From NCBI GenBank assembly GCA_905221605.1, contig CAJNDS010000218.1, positions 110,001-135,000 of the forward strand: a stretch of DNA of 25,000 bases, given 5' to 3'. The position numbers were made by a program, and so were the translations under genes. Positions 1 to 7,914 of this stretch are shown here, one piece after another. The DNA comes from Symbiodinium natans. Lineage: Eukaryota; Sar; Dinophyceae; Suessiales; Symbiodiniaceae. The notes under the pieces are model-generated. The model saw only the letters and a program-made list of their open reading frames with translations, searched no databases and was not told the origin of the DNA. Positions within the stretch are counted from its first letter, which is position 1. Each line of letters starts with the position of its first letter.

Positions 1-69
1 ACTTTTTTCAATAAACTTGTCTTGGGCGGGGGCCAGGTTTTAGGGCTTCGGGTTTAGAGCTTTGGGGTC

Positions 70-113
70 CTAAACTAACCCTGAACCCTAAACCCTAAAC
101 CCTAAACCCCTAG
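70..113 (-). repeat. Telomere-type array, C-strand (CCCTAAA), short
   Basis: About five heptamers with one CCCTGAA variant. On the + strand the repeat reads CCCTAAA, so the G-rich strand is the minus strand. A G-strand array starts 130 bases further on, so orientation flips almost at once. Confidence 0.9.
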
Positions 114-245
114 AGAGGTGTGCTTCAATCGGCTTAGGGCTTGGGCGCCCATGAAGCCGAATGCCTCTTCCGCGCAATGCGGGTGACCAGCCAATTCGCC
201 TGGGCAGACCAAGATATCGACAATCTGGATCTGTTGAGGGGGGGG

Positions 246-340
246 GTAAGGGTTTAGGGTTTAAGGTTTAGGGTTTAGGGTGTGGGGTTTAGGGTTTAGG
301 GTGTAGGGTTTAGGGTGTAGGGTTTGGGGTTCTAGGGGGG
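246..340 (+). repeat. Telomere-type array, G-strand, degenerate
   Basis: TTTAGGG units mixed with TTTAAGG, TGTAGGG and TGTGGGG variants. It follows a run of G at about 237-246. The T-to-G change at the second unit position recurs at regular spacing, so a variant dimer may have been copied locally. Confidence 0.9.
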
Positions 341-360
341 GAAACAGGGTTCCTGAGCCT

Positions 361-502
361 TCAACTCGGAACCCGACCCAAAAGAAGGAACGGTGGCCTC
401 ATGTATGCTTGAAGTGATGGGGAGGTCACGGCAACAAGATGCGGCAGATCCCAACCTAGTTGCGGAGGCTAGCCATAAAGCCTAAAGGCTCGGCCTCAAA
501 AC
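361..502. other. Spacer without recognised content
   Basis: Unique-looking sequence between a G-strand array and a C-strand array. I see no open frame of note, RNA gene or repeat. Confidence 0.5.
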
Positions 503-540
503 CGTAAACCCTAAACCCTAAACCCTAAACCCTAAACCCC
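503..540 (-). repeat. Telomere-type array, C-strand, short
   Basis: Five near-perfect CCCTAAA units. Scattered single telomeric heptamers continue to about 640, where the orientation changes to TTTAGGG. Confidence 0.9.
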
Positions 541-847
541 AGTCCCTATTGGGAGACTCGGAGCTCTAAACCCTGAAGACCTTTGAGGGAACCCTAGACC
601 CTGAACCCTTAGATGGGTTCTAGGGTTTGGTTTAGGGTTTCGACCCTGGCGGCGTGTTGGGTGCGTTTGCGGAGGTGAATCCCCTTTTTCGCTCCTTACA
701 CCCAAAACGCAGGTTTAGGGTTTAGGTTTCACGTAAAGGGTTCTGGTAAACCCACCGAATCCTCAGCTCTCGTTGGCTGAGGCACAGAAGCAGGTCTCCG
801 AGTCCGTAAGCGCCGGAAGGGCCTGCGCCCGCATTCTTGGACAAACC

Positions 848-940
848 GTTTTGGGTTTAGGGTTTAGGGCTTAGGGTTTGGGGTTTAGGGTTTGGGGTTT
901 AGGGTTTAGGGTTTAGGGTTTAAGGTTTAGGGTTTAGGGT
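848..940 (+). repeat. Telomere-type array, G-strand
   Basis: About 13 TTTAGGG units with CTTAGGG, TTTGGGG and TTTAAGG variants. It runs directly into a TTTCCGAAA-type sequence at 939. Confidence 0.92.
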
Positions 941-962
941 TTCCGAAATTCGGGGCACCTTA
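939..962 (+). repeat. TTTCCGAAA motif copy next to a telomere array
   Basis: Reads TTTCCGAAATTCGGGGCACC. Closely matching direct copies occur at about 1069-1088 and 24352-24371, which are the left ends of two inverted-repeat elements. This copy may be the left end of a third, decayed element covering about 939-1060; its right end is not clear. Confidence 0.45.
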
Positions 963-1060
963 TTGGGGTCCTTCTTGTAAGGGCGTCCTACTATTAGGGG
1001 TCGCTCATTTTCGTAGATCCCCAAGTTCATACGGGTATTTCCGAAAAATGGGTCAGGGTT

Positions 1061-1169
1061 TGGGGGAGTTTCCGAAAATTGGGGCACCGGTCTTGTATAC
1101 CCCCCAAAAACAAGAATCCTTATTCTAGGAACCTTGTTAGGGCACCACCATCTTTCGGAAGCCCCCACA
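1061..1169. mobile_element. Short terminal-inverted-repeat element (MITE-like), TTTCCGAAA family
   Basis: The left end (TGGGGGAGTTTCCGAAAATT, 1061-1080) and the reverse complement of the right end (1140-1169) agree over GGGGG, then TTCCGAAA, then a looser GG/CC stretch. The inside holds a second imperfect hairpin (AACAAG at about 1109, CTTGTT at about 1133). The size of about 109 bp, absence of coding capacity and self-complementary ends are typical of MITEs or foldback elements. I could not define a target-site duplication. A related element lies at 24342-24458. Confidence 0.5.
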
Positions 1170-1197
1170 ATACACTTCTGTAGGGATTAGAAGGGGA

Positions 1198-1256
1198 AAA
1201 CCCTAAACCCTAAACCCTACATCCTAAACCCTAAATCCTAAACCCTAAACCCTAAC
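1198..1256 (-). repeat. Telomere-type array, C-strand
   Basis: About eight CCCTAAA units with CCCTACA and CCTAAAT variants. Confidence 0.92.
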
Positions 1257-1341
1257 ACTGGCAATCATCGAGGCTCCCGTCTGAGGGCTCTTTGGTTCAG
1301 ATCTTTCACTAGGGTTGGGGCCTTTTTGGTTTAGGGCCCTC

Positions 1342-1433
1342 AACCCTAAAACCCTAAAACCCTAAAACCCTAAAACCCTAAAACCCTAACACCCTAAGAC
1401 CCTAAGACCCTAAAACCCTATAACCCTAAACCA
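1342..1433 (-). repeat. Octamer telomere-type array (CCCTAAAA), C-strand
   Basis: The unit is eight bases (TTTTAGGG on the G strand) and not seven, repeated about five times cleanly and then with CCCTAAGA and CCCTAACA variants. TTTTAGGG is the telomere unit of some green algae such as Chlamydomonas. Here it is one local variant among many heptamers, so it is more likely a variant block than the native telomere. Confidence 0.88.
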
Positions 1434-1493
1434 TAAAGTGAGCCTCCCTGCACCGCCCTAGGGAACTCTCTGTCAAGAATTTCCTGAGGGTTC

Positions 1494-1538
1494 ACCCTAA
1501 ACCCCCTAGACACTAAGCCCCCTAGGGGGGTTTAGGGT
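1494..1538. repeat. Tail-to-tail telomeric palindrome (hairpin)
   Basis: ACCCTAAACCCCCTAG (1494-1509) faces CTAGGGGGGTTTAGGGT (1522-1538) across a 12-base loop. The stem is 16 bp with a single extra G. This is where a C-strand tract turns into a G-strand tract. Confidence 0.75.
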
Positions 1539-1577
1539 TTAGGGTTTAGGGTTTAGGGTTAGGGTTTAGGGTACAAA
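1526..1577 (+). repeat. Telomere-type array, G-strand
   Basis: Seven TTTAGGG units with one missing T. It grows out of the right arm of the palindrome just upstream. Confidence 0.92.
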
Positions 1578-1847
1578 CTAAGCCCAACAAAAGCCCAAAC
1601 TCCAGCCAGCGGACGCCCTCCCCGACTTGAGTAGCAGCAAATTCTGCACCCTCGCCCCTTAATTAACCCTGCCTCCTCTAATCCACGAACCTTTGAACCA
1701 TGCAAGGCCTTGAAAAATTGGGGTTTGGTGTTCAGAGTTTGGGGTTCAGGGCTTAGGGTCTGTGAGTCCTCCACCTCTTCCCTGCAGCCGGCCGGCACGG
1801 ACCCGGACCGCCTCGCTCGCTCCCGTTTCCGATCGACGTGGAGGGGT
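1578..1847. other. Spacer without recognised gene
   Basis: Mostly unique sequence with a few stray telomeric heptamers at 1720-1765. A minus-strand open frame of 79 codons crosses it, but part of that frame is telomeric repeat and I see no domain in it. Confidence 0.4.
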
Positions 1848-1916
1848 TCAGGGTTTAGGGCTTCGGGTTTAGGGCTTAGGGCTTAGGGTTTAGGGATGTT
1901 TTGGGTTTAGGGTTTA
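1848..1916 (+). repeat. Telomere-type array, G-strand, degenerate
   Basis: TTTAGGG with CTTAGGG and CTTCGGG variants. It is followed directly by a GTGA microsatellite. Confidence 0.85.
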
Positions 1917-1938
1917 GTGAGTGAGTGAGTGAGTGAGT
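1917..1938 (+). repeat. (GTGA)n microsatellite
   Basis: Five and a half perfect GTGA tetramers at the end of a telomeric array. Confidence 0.9.
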
Positions 1939-2030
1939 GTCGACCAGCACTTACGGTGCGGCCTGCCTCCCACGTCCCTCTCAACTTCTCATCTTACACC
2001 GAACCTGCTGGCCGCCAGGCTGCACGAGCT

Positions 2031-2195
2031 TAGGTTTAGGGTTTAGGGTTTAGGGTTTAGGGTTTAGGGTTTAGGGTTTAGGGTTTAGGGTTTAGGGTTT
2101 AGGGTTTAGGGTTTAGGGCTTAGGGCTTAGGGTTTAGGGACTAGGGTTTAGGGTTTAGGGTTTAGGTTTTAGGGTTTAGGGTTGAGGGTTTTGGG
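2031..2195 (+). repeat. Telomere-type array, G-strand, long
   Basis: About 23 heptamers. The first half is nearly perfect TTTAGGG; the 3' part carries CTTAGGG, ACTAGGG, a TTTTAGGG octamer and TTGAGGG. Confidence 0.95.
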
Positions 2196-2564
2196 CAATG
2201 CCGTGCAAAACCGCACGCGCAAGAGAATCCGTTGAGAAACAGGCCCTTGGAAATGCAAGAGCAAGTTTATGAGCGAAGCGAGTTAAAATGCGAATTATGA
2301 AAGGCATGTGAACAAACAGAGTCAACACCGCACGGAAGCTATCCAAATGCAGGAATTTCCACCAACAAGCAAAGAACACCACTGAAAAGAATAGGAGCGC
2401 AGCTCATGACACTATGAGCCATCTTATGGTTCACCTTTGCACAACTGATGCTTACAACACCTTTACAATGAGCGTTTTGCGGTGTTTCAGGGCGTGGCTG
2501 GTCTAGCAGAGATGTTGTTCAATGGAGCCAAAAATTTGCGCTTCTTCAAACCCTAAACATGCAA
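2196..2564. other. Unique spacer, no gene recognised
   Basis: About 370 bases without telomeric repeats. A minus-strand frame of 68 codons (2176-2382) starts inside it and ends in the telomeric array. Its product is hydrophobic near the start but has no domain I know, so I do not call a gene. Confidence 0.4.
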
Positions 2565-2680
2565 TTCCTCGTTCATGGGTACTCATAACCACAGTCATAA
2601 GTCTACTTACAACCTACTTGGGTGATTTAGGGGGCTTATAAGTACAGTTGTAGTTAGGGTCATAAGCACCCTGGACCTTC
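2565..2680. mobile_element. MITE-like element, copy 1
   Basis: The core at 2570-2678 aligns end to end with 9050-9159, at roughly 80-85% identity by eye. It has imperfect terminal inverted repeats: GTTCATGGGTACT on the left and a right end reading AAGCACCCTGGACCT. Shared internal blocks include TAAGTCTACTTA, AACCTACTT and GTACAGTT. No coding capacity. The ends of this copy are more decayed than those of the second copy, and I could not fix a target-site duplication. Confidence 0.7.
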
Positions 2681-2784
2681 CAGCAAGCCCCGCGCCTTCC
2701 CCCTCGTCTAAGGGAGGCACCGTCACCTTGGGATGCGTGGACGGCCAGGCTGAGTTGGCTTCAGGGTTTAAGTCTAAATCTGCC

Positions 2785-3147
2785 AGGGTTAGGGTTTAGG
2801 GTTTAGGGTTTAGGGTTTAGGGTTTAGGGTTTAGGGTTTAGGGTTTAGGGTTTAGGGTTTAGGGTTTAGGGTTTAGGGTTTAGGGGTTTAGGGTTTAGGG
2901 TTTTTTTTTAGGGTTTCGAGGTTTAGGGTTGAGGGTTTTAGGGTTTAGGGATTAGGGTTTAGGGTTTAGGGTTTAGGGTTTAGGGTTTTAGGGTTTAGGG
3001 TTTAGGGTTTAGGGTCGGGTTTAGGGTTTAGGGTTTAGGGTTTAGGGTTTAGGGTTTAGGGTTTAGGGTTTAGGGTTTAGGGTTTAGGGTTTAGGGTTTA
3101 GGGTTTAGGGTTTAGGGTTTAGGGTTTAGGGTTTAGGGTTTAGGGTT
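2785..3147 (+). repeat. Telomere-type array, G-strand, very long
   Basis: About 50 TTTAGGG units, almost perfect from 2797 to 2880 and from 3020 to 3147. The middle is disrupted by a T8 run (about 2902-2909), a TCGAGG unit and octamers. The high purity of the ends suggests recent expansion or gene conversion. Confidence 0.97.
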
Positions 3148-3610
3148 CCGGGTTGGGATTCTCAGTGTAAGGCTTTCCGTGTTGGCTGGCAGGTGTTTTC
3201 TGATTCAGAGTTTGGGGATTAGGTGGCCCCGACGTTGGCGTACGTGTGCTTCGGGTTTGACGCAAGCCTGCAACTGACACCATTTAGAGGGTTCGTGATT
3301 TCCTCTTCCAGTTTGCCCAGTAGCCGACTTACTCGGGTTTACAAAGGGAAGACAGTACTATGGGGGGTTGCTGAAGTAGAGCCATTTCAGAATCAAAAGC
3401 GGCTCGCAACCGAAGATGGCAACACAAAAGCATTTCTCTGGACTGCACAAAAACATGGACAGGCCAAAGCATATGGAACAGAATTAGTTCCACCAAGGTC
3501 GCGCCCCCTCGCATCAGTGTGTCTTTGTCACGCAGTTTGCCGCTCAAGCCCCCTCCCCGATACTACCTTGCTCCTCGCAATACTGATATGATTTTTCAAT
3601 GAGCCGACAC
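3148..3610. other. Unique spacer flanked by inverted telomeric arrays
   Basis: About 460 bases lie between a G-strand array on the left and a C-strand array on the right. A + frame of 122 codons (3223-3591) begins at GTG, not ATG, and shows no recognisable motif; an overlapping minus frame of 72 codons is equally anonymous. An exon cannot be excluded without transcript data. Confidence 0.4.
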
Positions 3611-3677
3611 ACCCTGGACCCTAAACCCTAAACCCTAAACCCTAAACCCAAAACCCAAAACCCAAAACCTGAACCCT
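3611..3677 (-). repeat. Telomere-type array, C-strand
   Basis: CCCTAAA units pass into CCCAAAA units at the 3' side, so a variant run of four CCCAAAA is linked to the normal units. Confidence 0.92.
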
Positions 3678-3734
3678 TACCTGATCTTACCTACCAGGAT
3701 CTGGAACTCTAGGGTAATTCTAAAGTTCAACATT

Positions 3735-3836
3735 CCGAAGAGCTTGAGATGTCTGGACCTAGGTGTAGAGCATCCGGCACCTTGAGCCAAGTGCTTATGA
3801 CCTCCGAGACCCCGAAGACTTAGGATGTCCGGCGCC
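3735..3836 (+). repeat. Degenerate direct repeat in spacer
   Basis: Two stretches starting CCGAAGA (3735-3759 and 3812-3836, offset 77) match over most of 25 bases (CCGAAGAGCTTGAGATGTCT against CCGAAGACTTAGGATGTCCG). A looser third piece, CATCCGGCACC, lies between them. This may be an old minisatellite. Confidence 0.4.
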
Positions 3837-3868
3837 CTGAAAGCTCATGTAGATGGGATTTCTGGAGC

Positions 3869-3976
3869 CCTAGGCCCTAAACCCTAAGCCCTAACTCAAC
3901 CCGAAACCCTAAACCCTCAACCATAAACCCTAGCCCTAAACCCTAAACCCAAAACCCTACACCCTACACCCTAAAC
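3869..3976 (-). repeat. Telomere-type array, C-strand, degenerate
   Basis: CCCTAAA with CCCTAAG, CCCTCAA, CCCTACA and CCGAAA variants over about 110 bases. Confidence 0.88.
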
Positions 3977-4077
3977 TTCCTAATGCCTCAACCCCTCCAC
4001 GGCCTCCGGACTCCCCGACATCGCGGACGGCAGCTGCGAGGGCCAGCGCGGAGAGCGCCAGCGCCCACATGGCCGGA

Positions 4078-4290
4078 GGGGGGGGGGGGGGGGGTTAGGG
4101 TTTAGGGTTTAGGCTTCAGGGTTTAGGGCTTAGGGTTTAGGGCCTAGGGCTTAGGGCTTAGGGCTTAGGGTTTGGGGTTTGGGGTTTGGGGTTTGGGGTT
4201 TGGGGTTTAGGGTTTAGGGTTTAAGGTTTAGGGTGTAGGTTTAGGGTTTAGGGTTTAAGGTTTAGGGTGTAGGTTTAGGGTTTAGGGTTG
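4078..4290 (+). repeat. Poly-G run joined to a degenerate G-strand telomeric array
   Basis: Seventeen G residues (4078-4094) run without a break into TTAGGG and then TTTAGGG. The array includes a CTTAGGG block, a block of five TTTGGGG units at about 4170-4206, and a duplicated segment with the TTTAAGG-TTTAGGG-TGTAGG series (about 4230-4275). Confidence 0.9.
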
Positions 4291-4412
4291 GGGGGTGGGG
4301 GGTGGGGGTGGTTGGGAGATTGGGGTTGGCAGGTGGGGTGGGGGCTTGCAATATCCCAAAAGAGTTCCAGGAAGAAGAAGGAAAAGCCATCATAACCAGC
4401 ATATATTGGCAA

Positions 4413-4460
4413 TAACGATGATGACGATGATGATGATGATATTGACGACGACCATGATGA
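4413..4460 (+). repeat. (GAT/GAC)n trinucleotide tract
   Basis: Imperfect GAT/GAC triplets. They make the overlapping frames read as histidine-rich or methionine-rich peptides, which I regard as artefacts. Confidence 0.75.
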
Positions 4461-4868
4461 AATTGCATATGCCAATCAGAACTGTCCTCAACACTAAACC
4501 CTAAAAGTTTCAGGGTCAACGACTGTCAACATCAGCCCGCTACAAACCCTACAGGCTGCCCAAAATAGCCATTCTGTTGACAAAGGCCCCCTAACATTAC
4601 CCCGACAAGCAGCAGGAGTTGGCAAACTACCGTGCAGGTGCTCAGCGTGCGGCCCCTCAAATCCAAGAGCCAAGCGCGCTAACCTCCAAACCCTAAGTCC
4701 TACCCTACAGAACCCTACGAAATCTATGAGACTCTACTACAAAGCCCTACGAAACCTTACTAGATGCTAAACTCTCAACCCTAAAAGAGCTGAGCACCCG
4801 CAGCCCAATCTTGAGCCCAGAGCACGAAAGGAGCCCGTTCTTGGGATGCAGACTCCGGTTGGGTGTCG

Positions 4869-5143
4869 GGGTTTAGGGTTTAGGGTTTAGGGCTTAGGGC
4901 TTAGGGTTTAGGGTTTAGGGTTTAGGGTTTAGGGTTTAGGGTTTAGGGTTTAGGGTTTAGGGTTTAGGGTCTAGGGTCTAGGGTCTAGGGTCTAGGGTTT
5001 AGGGTTTAGGGTTTAGGGTTTAGGGTTTAGGGTTTAGGGTTTAGGGTTTAGGGTTTAGGGTTTAGGGTTTAGGGTTTAGGGTTTAGGGTTTAGGGTTTAG
5101 GGTTTAGGGTTTAGGGTTTAGGGTTTAGGGTTTAGGGTTTGGG
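4869..5143 (+). repeat. Telomere-type array, G-strand, very long, with TCTAGGG block
   Basis: About 39 heptamers. Two CTTAGGG units lie near the start, then pure TTTAGGG, then exactly four TCTAGGG units (4970-4997), then pure TTTAGGG to the end. The variant block stays in phase with the normal units. The same variant block recurs at 14759-14800. Confidence 0.97.
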
Positions 5144-5149
5144 GGCCTG

Positions 5150-5216
5150 AATAACTAGAATAGAGTTTTGGGGGGATATACGAAGGGACCATAAGGGAAT
5201 ACCATTAGTAGTTATT
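5150..5216. repeat. Short inverted repeat beside a telomeric array
   Basis: AATAACTA (5150-5157) is matched by TAGTTATT (5209-5216), with weaker complementarity just inside. The size of 67 bp and its position directly after a telomere array suggest a tiny foldback insertion, but chance is possible. Confidence 0.4.
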
Positions 5217-5555
5217 TCGACCCGCTATATTTGGGGCTTGGAGTCTGGGCTTTGGGGATTTGGGGTTGGGGGTTAGGGTTCGGGGTTTGGAGATTTACGG
5301 TTTGGGGATTGGGTTTGTGGCTTGGGGCTCAGGATTTGGGTTTAGGATGCGCGCAGCTCTTCCGAGTGTCACTTTTAAGCGCTCTAGATGCAATTGCCCG
5401 AAATCATTAAGCACCCAAACTGGTTCGGGTTTAGAGTTTCGCGTGGGCTGGGCTTTAGAGCGTGGATACGCTGAATACAAGGTCCCGTATTATGGCACTA
5501 AATATCGGTGCGAAGAACAAGGGCTCTACTTTAGCGACATGAAAAACGAAACCTA
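5217..5555. other. Spacer with degenerate G-strand heptamers, no gene recognised
   Basis: 5225-5350 is decayed telomere sequence rich in TTTGGGG. After that the sequence is unique to about 5555. A + frame of 98 codons crosses the segment; its first third is translated telomere repeat and the rest has no known motif. Confidence 0.4.
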
Positions 5556-5654
5556 AACACATACCCTCAACCCTGACACCTACAGCTTAAACCCTAACGC
5601 TTAAACCCTAAACCCCTAAAACCCTAAACCCCTAAACCCTAAACCCTAAACCCC
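5556..5654 (-). repeat. Telomere-type array, C-strand, mixed 7/8-mers
   Basis: CCCTAAA heptamers alternate with CCCCTAAA and CCCTAAAA octamers, plus decayed units near the 5' side. Confidence 0.9.
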
Positions 5655-5692
5655 ACTGTGACGGGAAACCGCGACTGCGGAAAACCACGGGA

Positions 5693-5940
5693 CGGTATGA
5701 CCGGGTATGACCGGGTATGACCGGGTATGCCCGGGTATGCCCGGGTATGACCGGGTATGACCGGGTATGACCGGGTATGACCGGGTATGACCGGGTATGA
5801 CCGGGTATGCCCGGGTATGACCGGGTATGCCCGGGTATGACCGGGTATGCCCGGGTATGACCGGGTATGCCCGGGTATGACCGGGTATGCCCGGGTATGA
5901 CCGGGTATGCCCGGGTATGACCGGGTATGACCGGGTATGA
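5693..5940 (+). repeat. 10-bp minisatellite A (CCGGGTATGA / CCGGGTATGC)
   Basis: From 5701 to 5940 there are exactly 24 tandem decamers with no indels; one partial unit lies before them. Each unit ends in A or C. The order is AACCAA AAAACA CACACA CACAAA, so from about 5800 to 5920 the two variants alternate strictly, giving a 20-bp higher-order repeat. The C variant creates CCCGGG palindromes. The ten-base unit has no stop codon in some frames and so produces long artefactual open frames on both strands. Confidence 0.97.
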
Positions 5941-6163
5941 CTCGGGCGTACTCGGGCGTACTCGGGCGTACTCGGGCGTACTCGGGCGTACTCGGGCGTA
6001 CTCGGGCGTACTCGGGCGTACTCGGGCGTACTCGGGCGTACTCGGGCGTACTTAGGCGTACTCGGGCGTACTCGGGCGTACTCGGGCGTACTCGGGCGTA
6101 CTCGGGCGTACTCGGGCGTACTCGGGCGTACTCGGGCGTACTGGGCGTACTCGGGCGTACTCG
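5941..6163 (+). repeat. 10-bp minisatellite B (CTCGGGCGTA)
   Basis: It begins at the base after array A ends and keeps the 10-bp phase. Twenty decamers to 6140 are identical except one (CTTAGGCGTA at 6051-6060), followed by a 9-base unit (6141-6149) and one last full unit. It shares the CGGG core and unit length with array A but is otherwise different. A minus frame of 183 codons spans both arrays and starts at TTG; I reject it as a gene. Confidence 0.97.
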
Positions 6164-6193
6164 GCCTGCAGTCGCGGAACGCGGCCGCAATGC

Positions 6194-6243
6194 TAAACCC
6201 TAAACCCTAAACCCTAAACCCTAAACCCTAAACCCTAAACCCC
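6194..6243 (-). repeat. Telomere-type array, C-strand
   Basis: Seven perfect CCCTAAA units begin about 30 bases after the 10-bp minisatellite. The minisatellite pair is thus enclosed on both sides by C-strand arrays in the same orientation. Confidence 0.95.
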
Positions 6244-6319
6244 AGCTTGAAGGCAATAGTTGCCACCCAAACCCCGTACTCTGAGCACCGTAAACCCACA
6301 TGCGCGATGTCCAAAAGCC

Positions 6320-6465
6320 CTGAACCCCAAACCTGATACCCTCAAACCCTAACCCAACCCCTGAAGGCCCTAAACCCTAAACAACTACGTAAGCCTAAAC
6401 CCTACAGTATAAAACCCCAAACCTTACACCCTAAACCCCTAAAATATAACTCTAGACCCTAAAAC
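6320..6465 (-). repeat. Decayed C-strand telomeric sequence
   Basis: Scattered CCCTAAA, CCCCAAA and CCTACA units with much substitution. Confidence 0.65.
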
Positions 6466-6524
6466 CCGAAATCTTCACGCTGAGCCCACCTTTCGGGGTC
6501 ATGGTCTGTGGACGGAGTCCTCGG

Positions 6525-6725
6525 CTTCAGGGTTTGGGGTTGGGGGGGTGGGGTTTGGAGTTTCGGATGTAAGGTTTGGGGTTTGGGGGGTGGGGTTTGG
6601 AGTTTCGGATGTAGGGTTTGGGGTTTAGATGGGTTTAGGGTTTGGGGTTTGGGGTTGGGGGTCGGGGGGCTTGGGGGTTTGGGGTTTGGAGTTTTGGGTT
6701 TGGGCTTTAGAGTTTGTTTGGGGCT
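6525..6725 (+). repeat. Decayed G-strand telomeric sequence with local duplication
   Basis: TTTGGGG-type units, including a direct repeat of about 58 bases that carries GTTTGGAGTTTCGGATGTA twice (starting near 6555 and 6597). Translation gives Gly/Trp/Phe-rich peptides that are not real proteins. Confidence 0.75.
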
Positions 6726-6726
6726 T

Positions 6727-6811
6727 GAGGGACCTTAGGGGTATAAAAGTGGTATAAAAATAGGGAGCTACTTCGGTAGATAGGGGCTCTATAAGGTGTC
6801 TATATACATAT

Positions 6812-6851
<40 letters not shown>

Positions 6852-6898
6852 GGGGTCCTAAAAAAAATGTATTAAGGGTCCCTTCTAAGTGGTCCCTC
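6727..6898. mobile_element. Possible inverted-repeat element containing a GA microsatellite
   Basis: GAGGGACC (6727-6734) is matched by GGTCCCTC (6891-6898), and TTAG continues the match with a two-base gap. The inside is AT-rich, with two TATAAAA strings and the GA tract. The terminal match is short, so this is tentative. Confidence 0.3.
6814..6848 (+). repeat. (GA)n microsatellite
   Basis: About 17 dinucleotides without interruption. Confidence 0.95.
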
Positions 6899-7191
6899 CT
6901 TATATGCCCTACTCCCACATCCCAAGGCCCCGTGCTAAGACCGAGCCACCTCCCAGGGGGGACGGGAAGCTCGGCGGCTTCAGAAAGTTGACGACCACGG
7001 TCTGGCGTTCCTCTTCAATGAGCTGAAGTTTCGGGCTTAGGCTTTGGGGTCCCTCTGGGGTTTAGGGTTTTGGGGGGGTTAGGGGCTTAGGGGGGCTTAG
7101 TCCCCTCGATTCGACCCTGTAGTTCATTTCAAGCTATCCGAGGCTGAGCCCAAGATGCCAGCTTCGGCCTGGCAAAAAAACTCTAAGATGG

Positions 7192-7229
7192 GGGGTCGGA
7201 AAAACGACGTTCATATTTTTTCCGACCCC
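7192..7229. repeat. Perfect 13-bp stem-loop
   Basis: GGGGTCGGAAAAA (7192-7204) pairs perfectly with TTTTTCCGACCCC (7217-7229) over a 12-base loop. It resembles the TCCGAAA ends of the TIR elements at 1061 and 24342. No U-run or gene nearby argues for a terminator. Confidence 0.7.
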
Positions 7230-7237
7230 TATATGGA

Positions 7238-7325
7238 CCTCTCGCGCTAAACCCTGAACCCTGAACCCTGAACCCTGAACCCTAAACCCCGAACCCTAAA
7301 CCCTTAACCCCAAACCCAAACCCTA
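7238..7325 (-). repeat. Telomere-type array, C-strand, CCCTGAA-rich
   Basis: Four consecutive CCCTGAA units (from about 7253), then CCCTAAA and CCCCGAA variants. Confidence 0.88.
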
Positions 7326-7419
7326 ATCTCGAGCCCTTCACAAGCTTCCCGTCCTTCTCGTCGACCTGCTCAGCCGGCTGCCTGCTGCTTGCAAGACGCT
7401 CTCTGTGGTAGAGGGAGTA

Positions 7420-7552
7420 GGGTTTAGGGTTTAGGGTTTAGGGTCTAGGGTTTAGGGTTTAGGGTTTAGGGTTTAGGGTTTAGGGTTTAGGGTTTAGGGT
7501 TTAGGGTTCAGGGTTCAGGGTTCGGGGTTCTGGGCTCGGGGTTTAGGGCTTA
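7420..7552 (+). repeat. Telomere-type array, G-strand
   Basis: About 12 mostly perfect TTTAGGG units with one TCTAGGG, then TTCAGGG, TTCGGGG and GCTCGGGG decay toward the 3' side. TTCAGGG is the complement-strand form of the CCCTGAA variant seen at 7253. Confidence 0.94.
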
Positions 7553-7645
7553 GGGGCCTGGAATTAATGAGACCACGGGCCAGGTTCAATCATGTGGGGT
7601 GGATATAGGAAATCCTTTTATTGGAATGACTGTGGGTCGTTTGTA

Positions 7646-7735
7646 TCCCTAAACCCTAAACCCTAAACCCTAAACCCTAAACCCTAAAGCGTAAAGCCTA
7701 AACCCTCAAGCCTAAAGCCCTGTAAACCCTAAACC
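7646..7735 (-). repeat. Telomere-type array, C-strand
   Basis: Five perfect CCCTAAA units, then decayed units with CCTAAAG and CCCTCAA. Confidence 0.9.
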
Positions 7736-7822
7736 ATAAGCACAGACTATTTTGCGACTATCTAGGCGCCCGTACGACCTCCCGCCGACAGGCTTGCCAG
7801 CAAAAAATCGAGGCTTCAAGCC

Positions 7823-7864
7823 CCTAAACCCCCAAACCTAAACCCCAAACCCTAAACCCTAAAC
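7823..7864 (-). repeat. Telomere-type array, C-strand, short
   Basis: Five to six CCCTAAA-like units with CCCCAAA variants. Confidence 0.8.
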
Positions 7865-7914
7865 GGAAGGCGGGGCCAGCGTCAACTGCGAAAGCGGAGT
7901 CACCCAGCAGCAAA

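Noticed and set aside
3788-3802. GTGCTTATGACC as a third, inverted MITE fragment
   Set aside because: Only about 12 bases match the right part of the 2565-2680 element, with no similarity beyond.
5639-6203. Open frames of 183 codons (minus) and 88 codons (plus) across the 10-bp minisatellites
   Set aside because: A 10-bp unit without stop codons keeps frames open automatically on both strands; the minus frame starts at TTG and the peptide is only the translated repeat.
6508-6738. Gly/Trp/Phe-rich frames here and at 8374-8717 and 12960-13169
   Set aside because: TTTGGGG-type decayed telomere repeats remove the stop codon found in TTTAGGG and so leave frames open.
6743-6760. TATAAAA strings as a core promoter
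   Set aside because: No gene follows, and the AT-rich context beside a GA tract makes chance occurrence likely.
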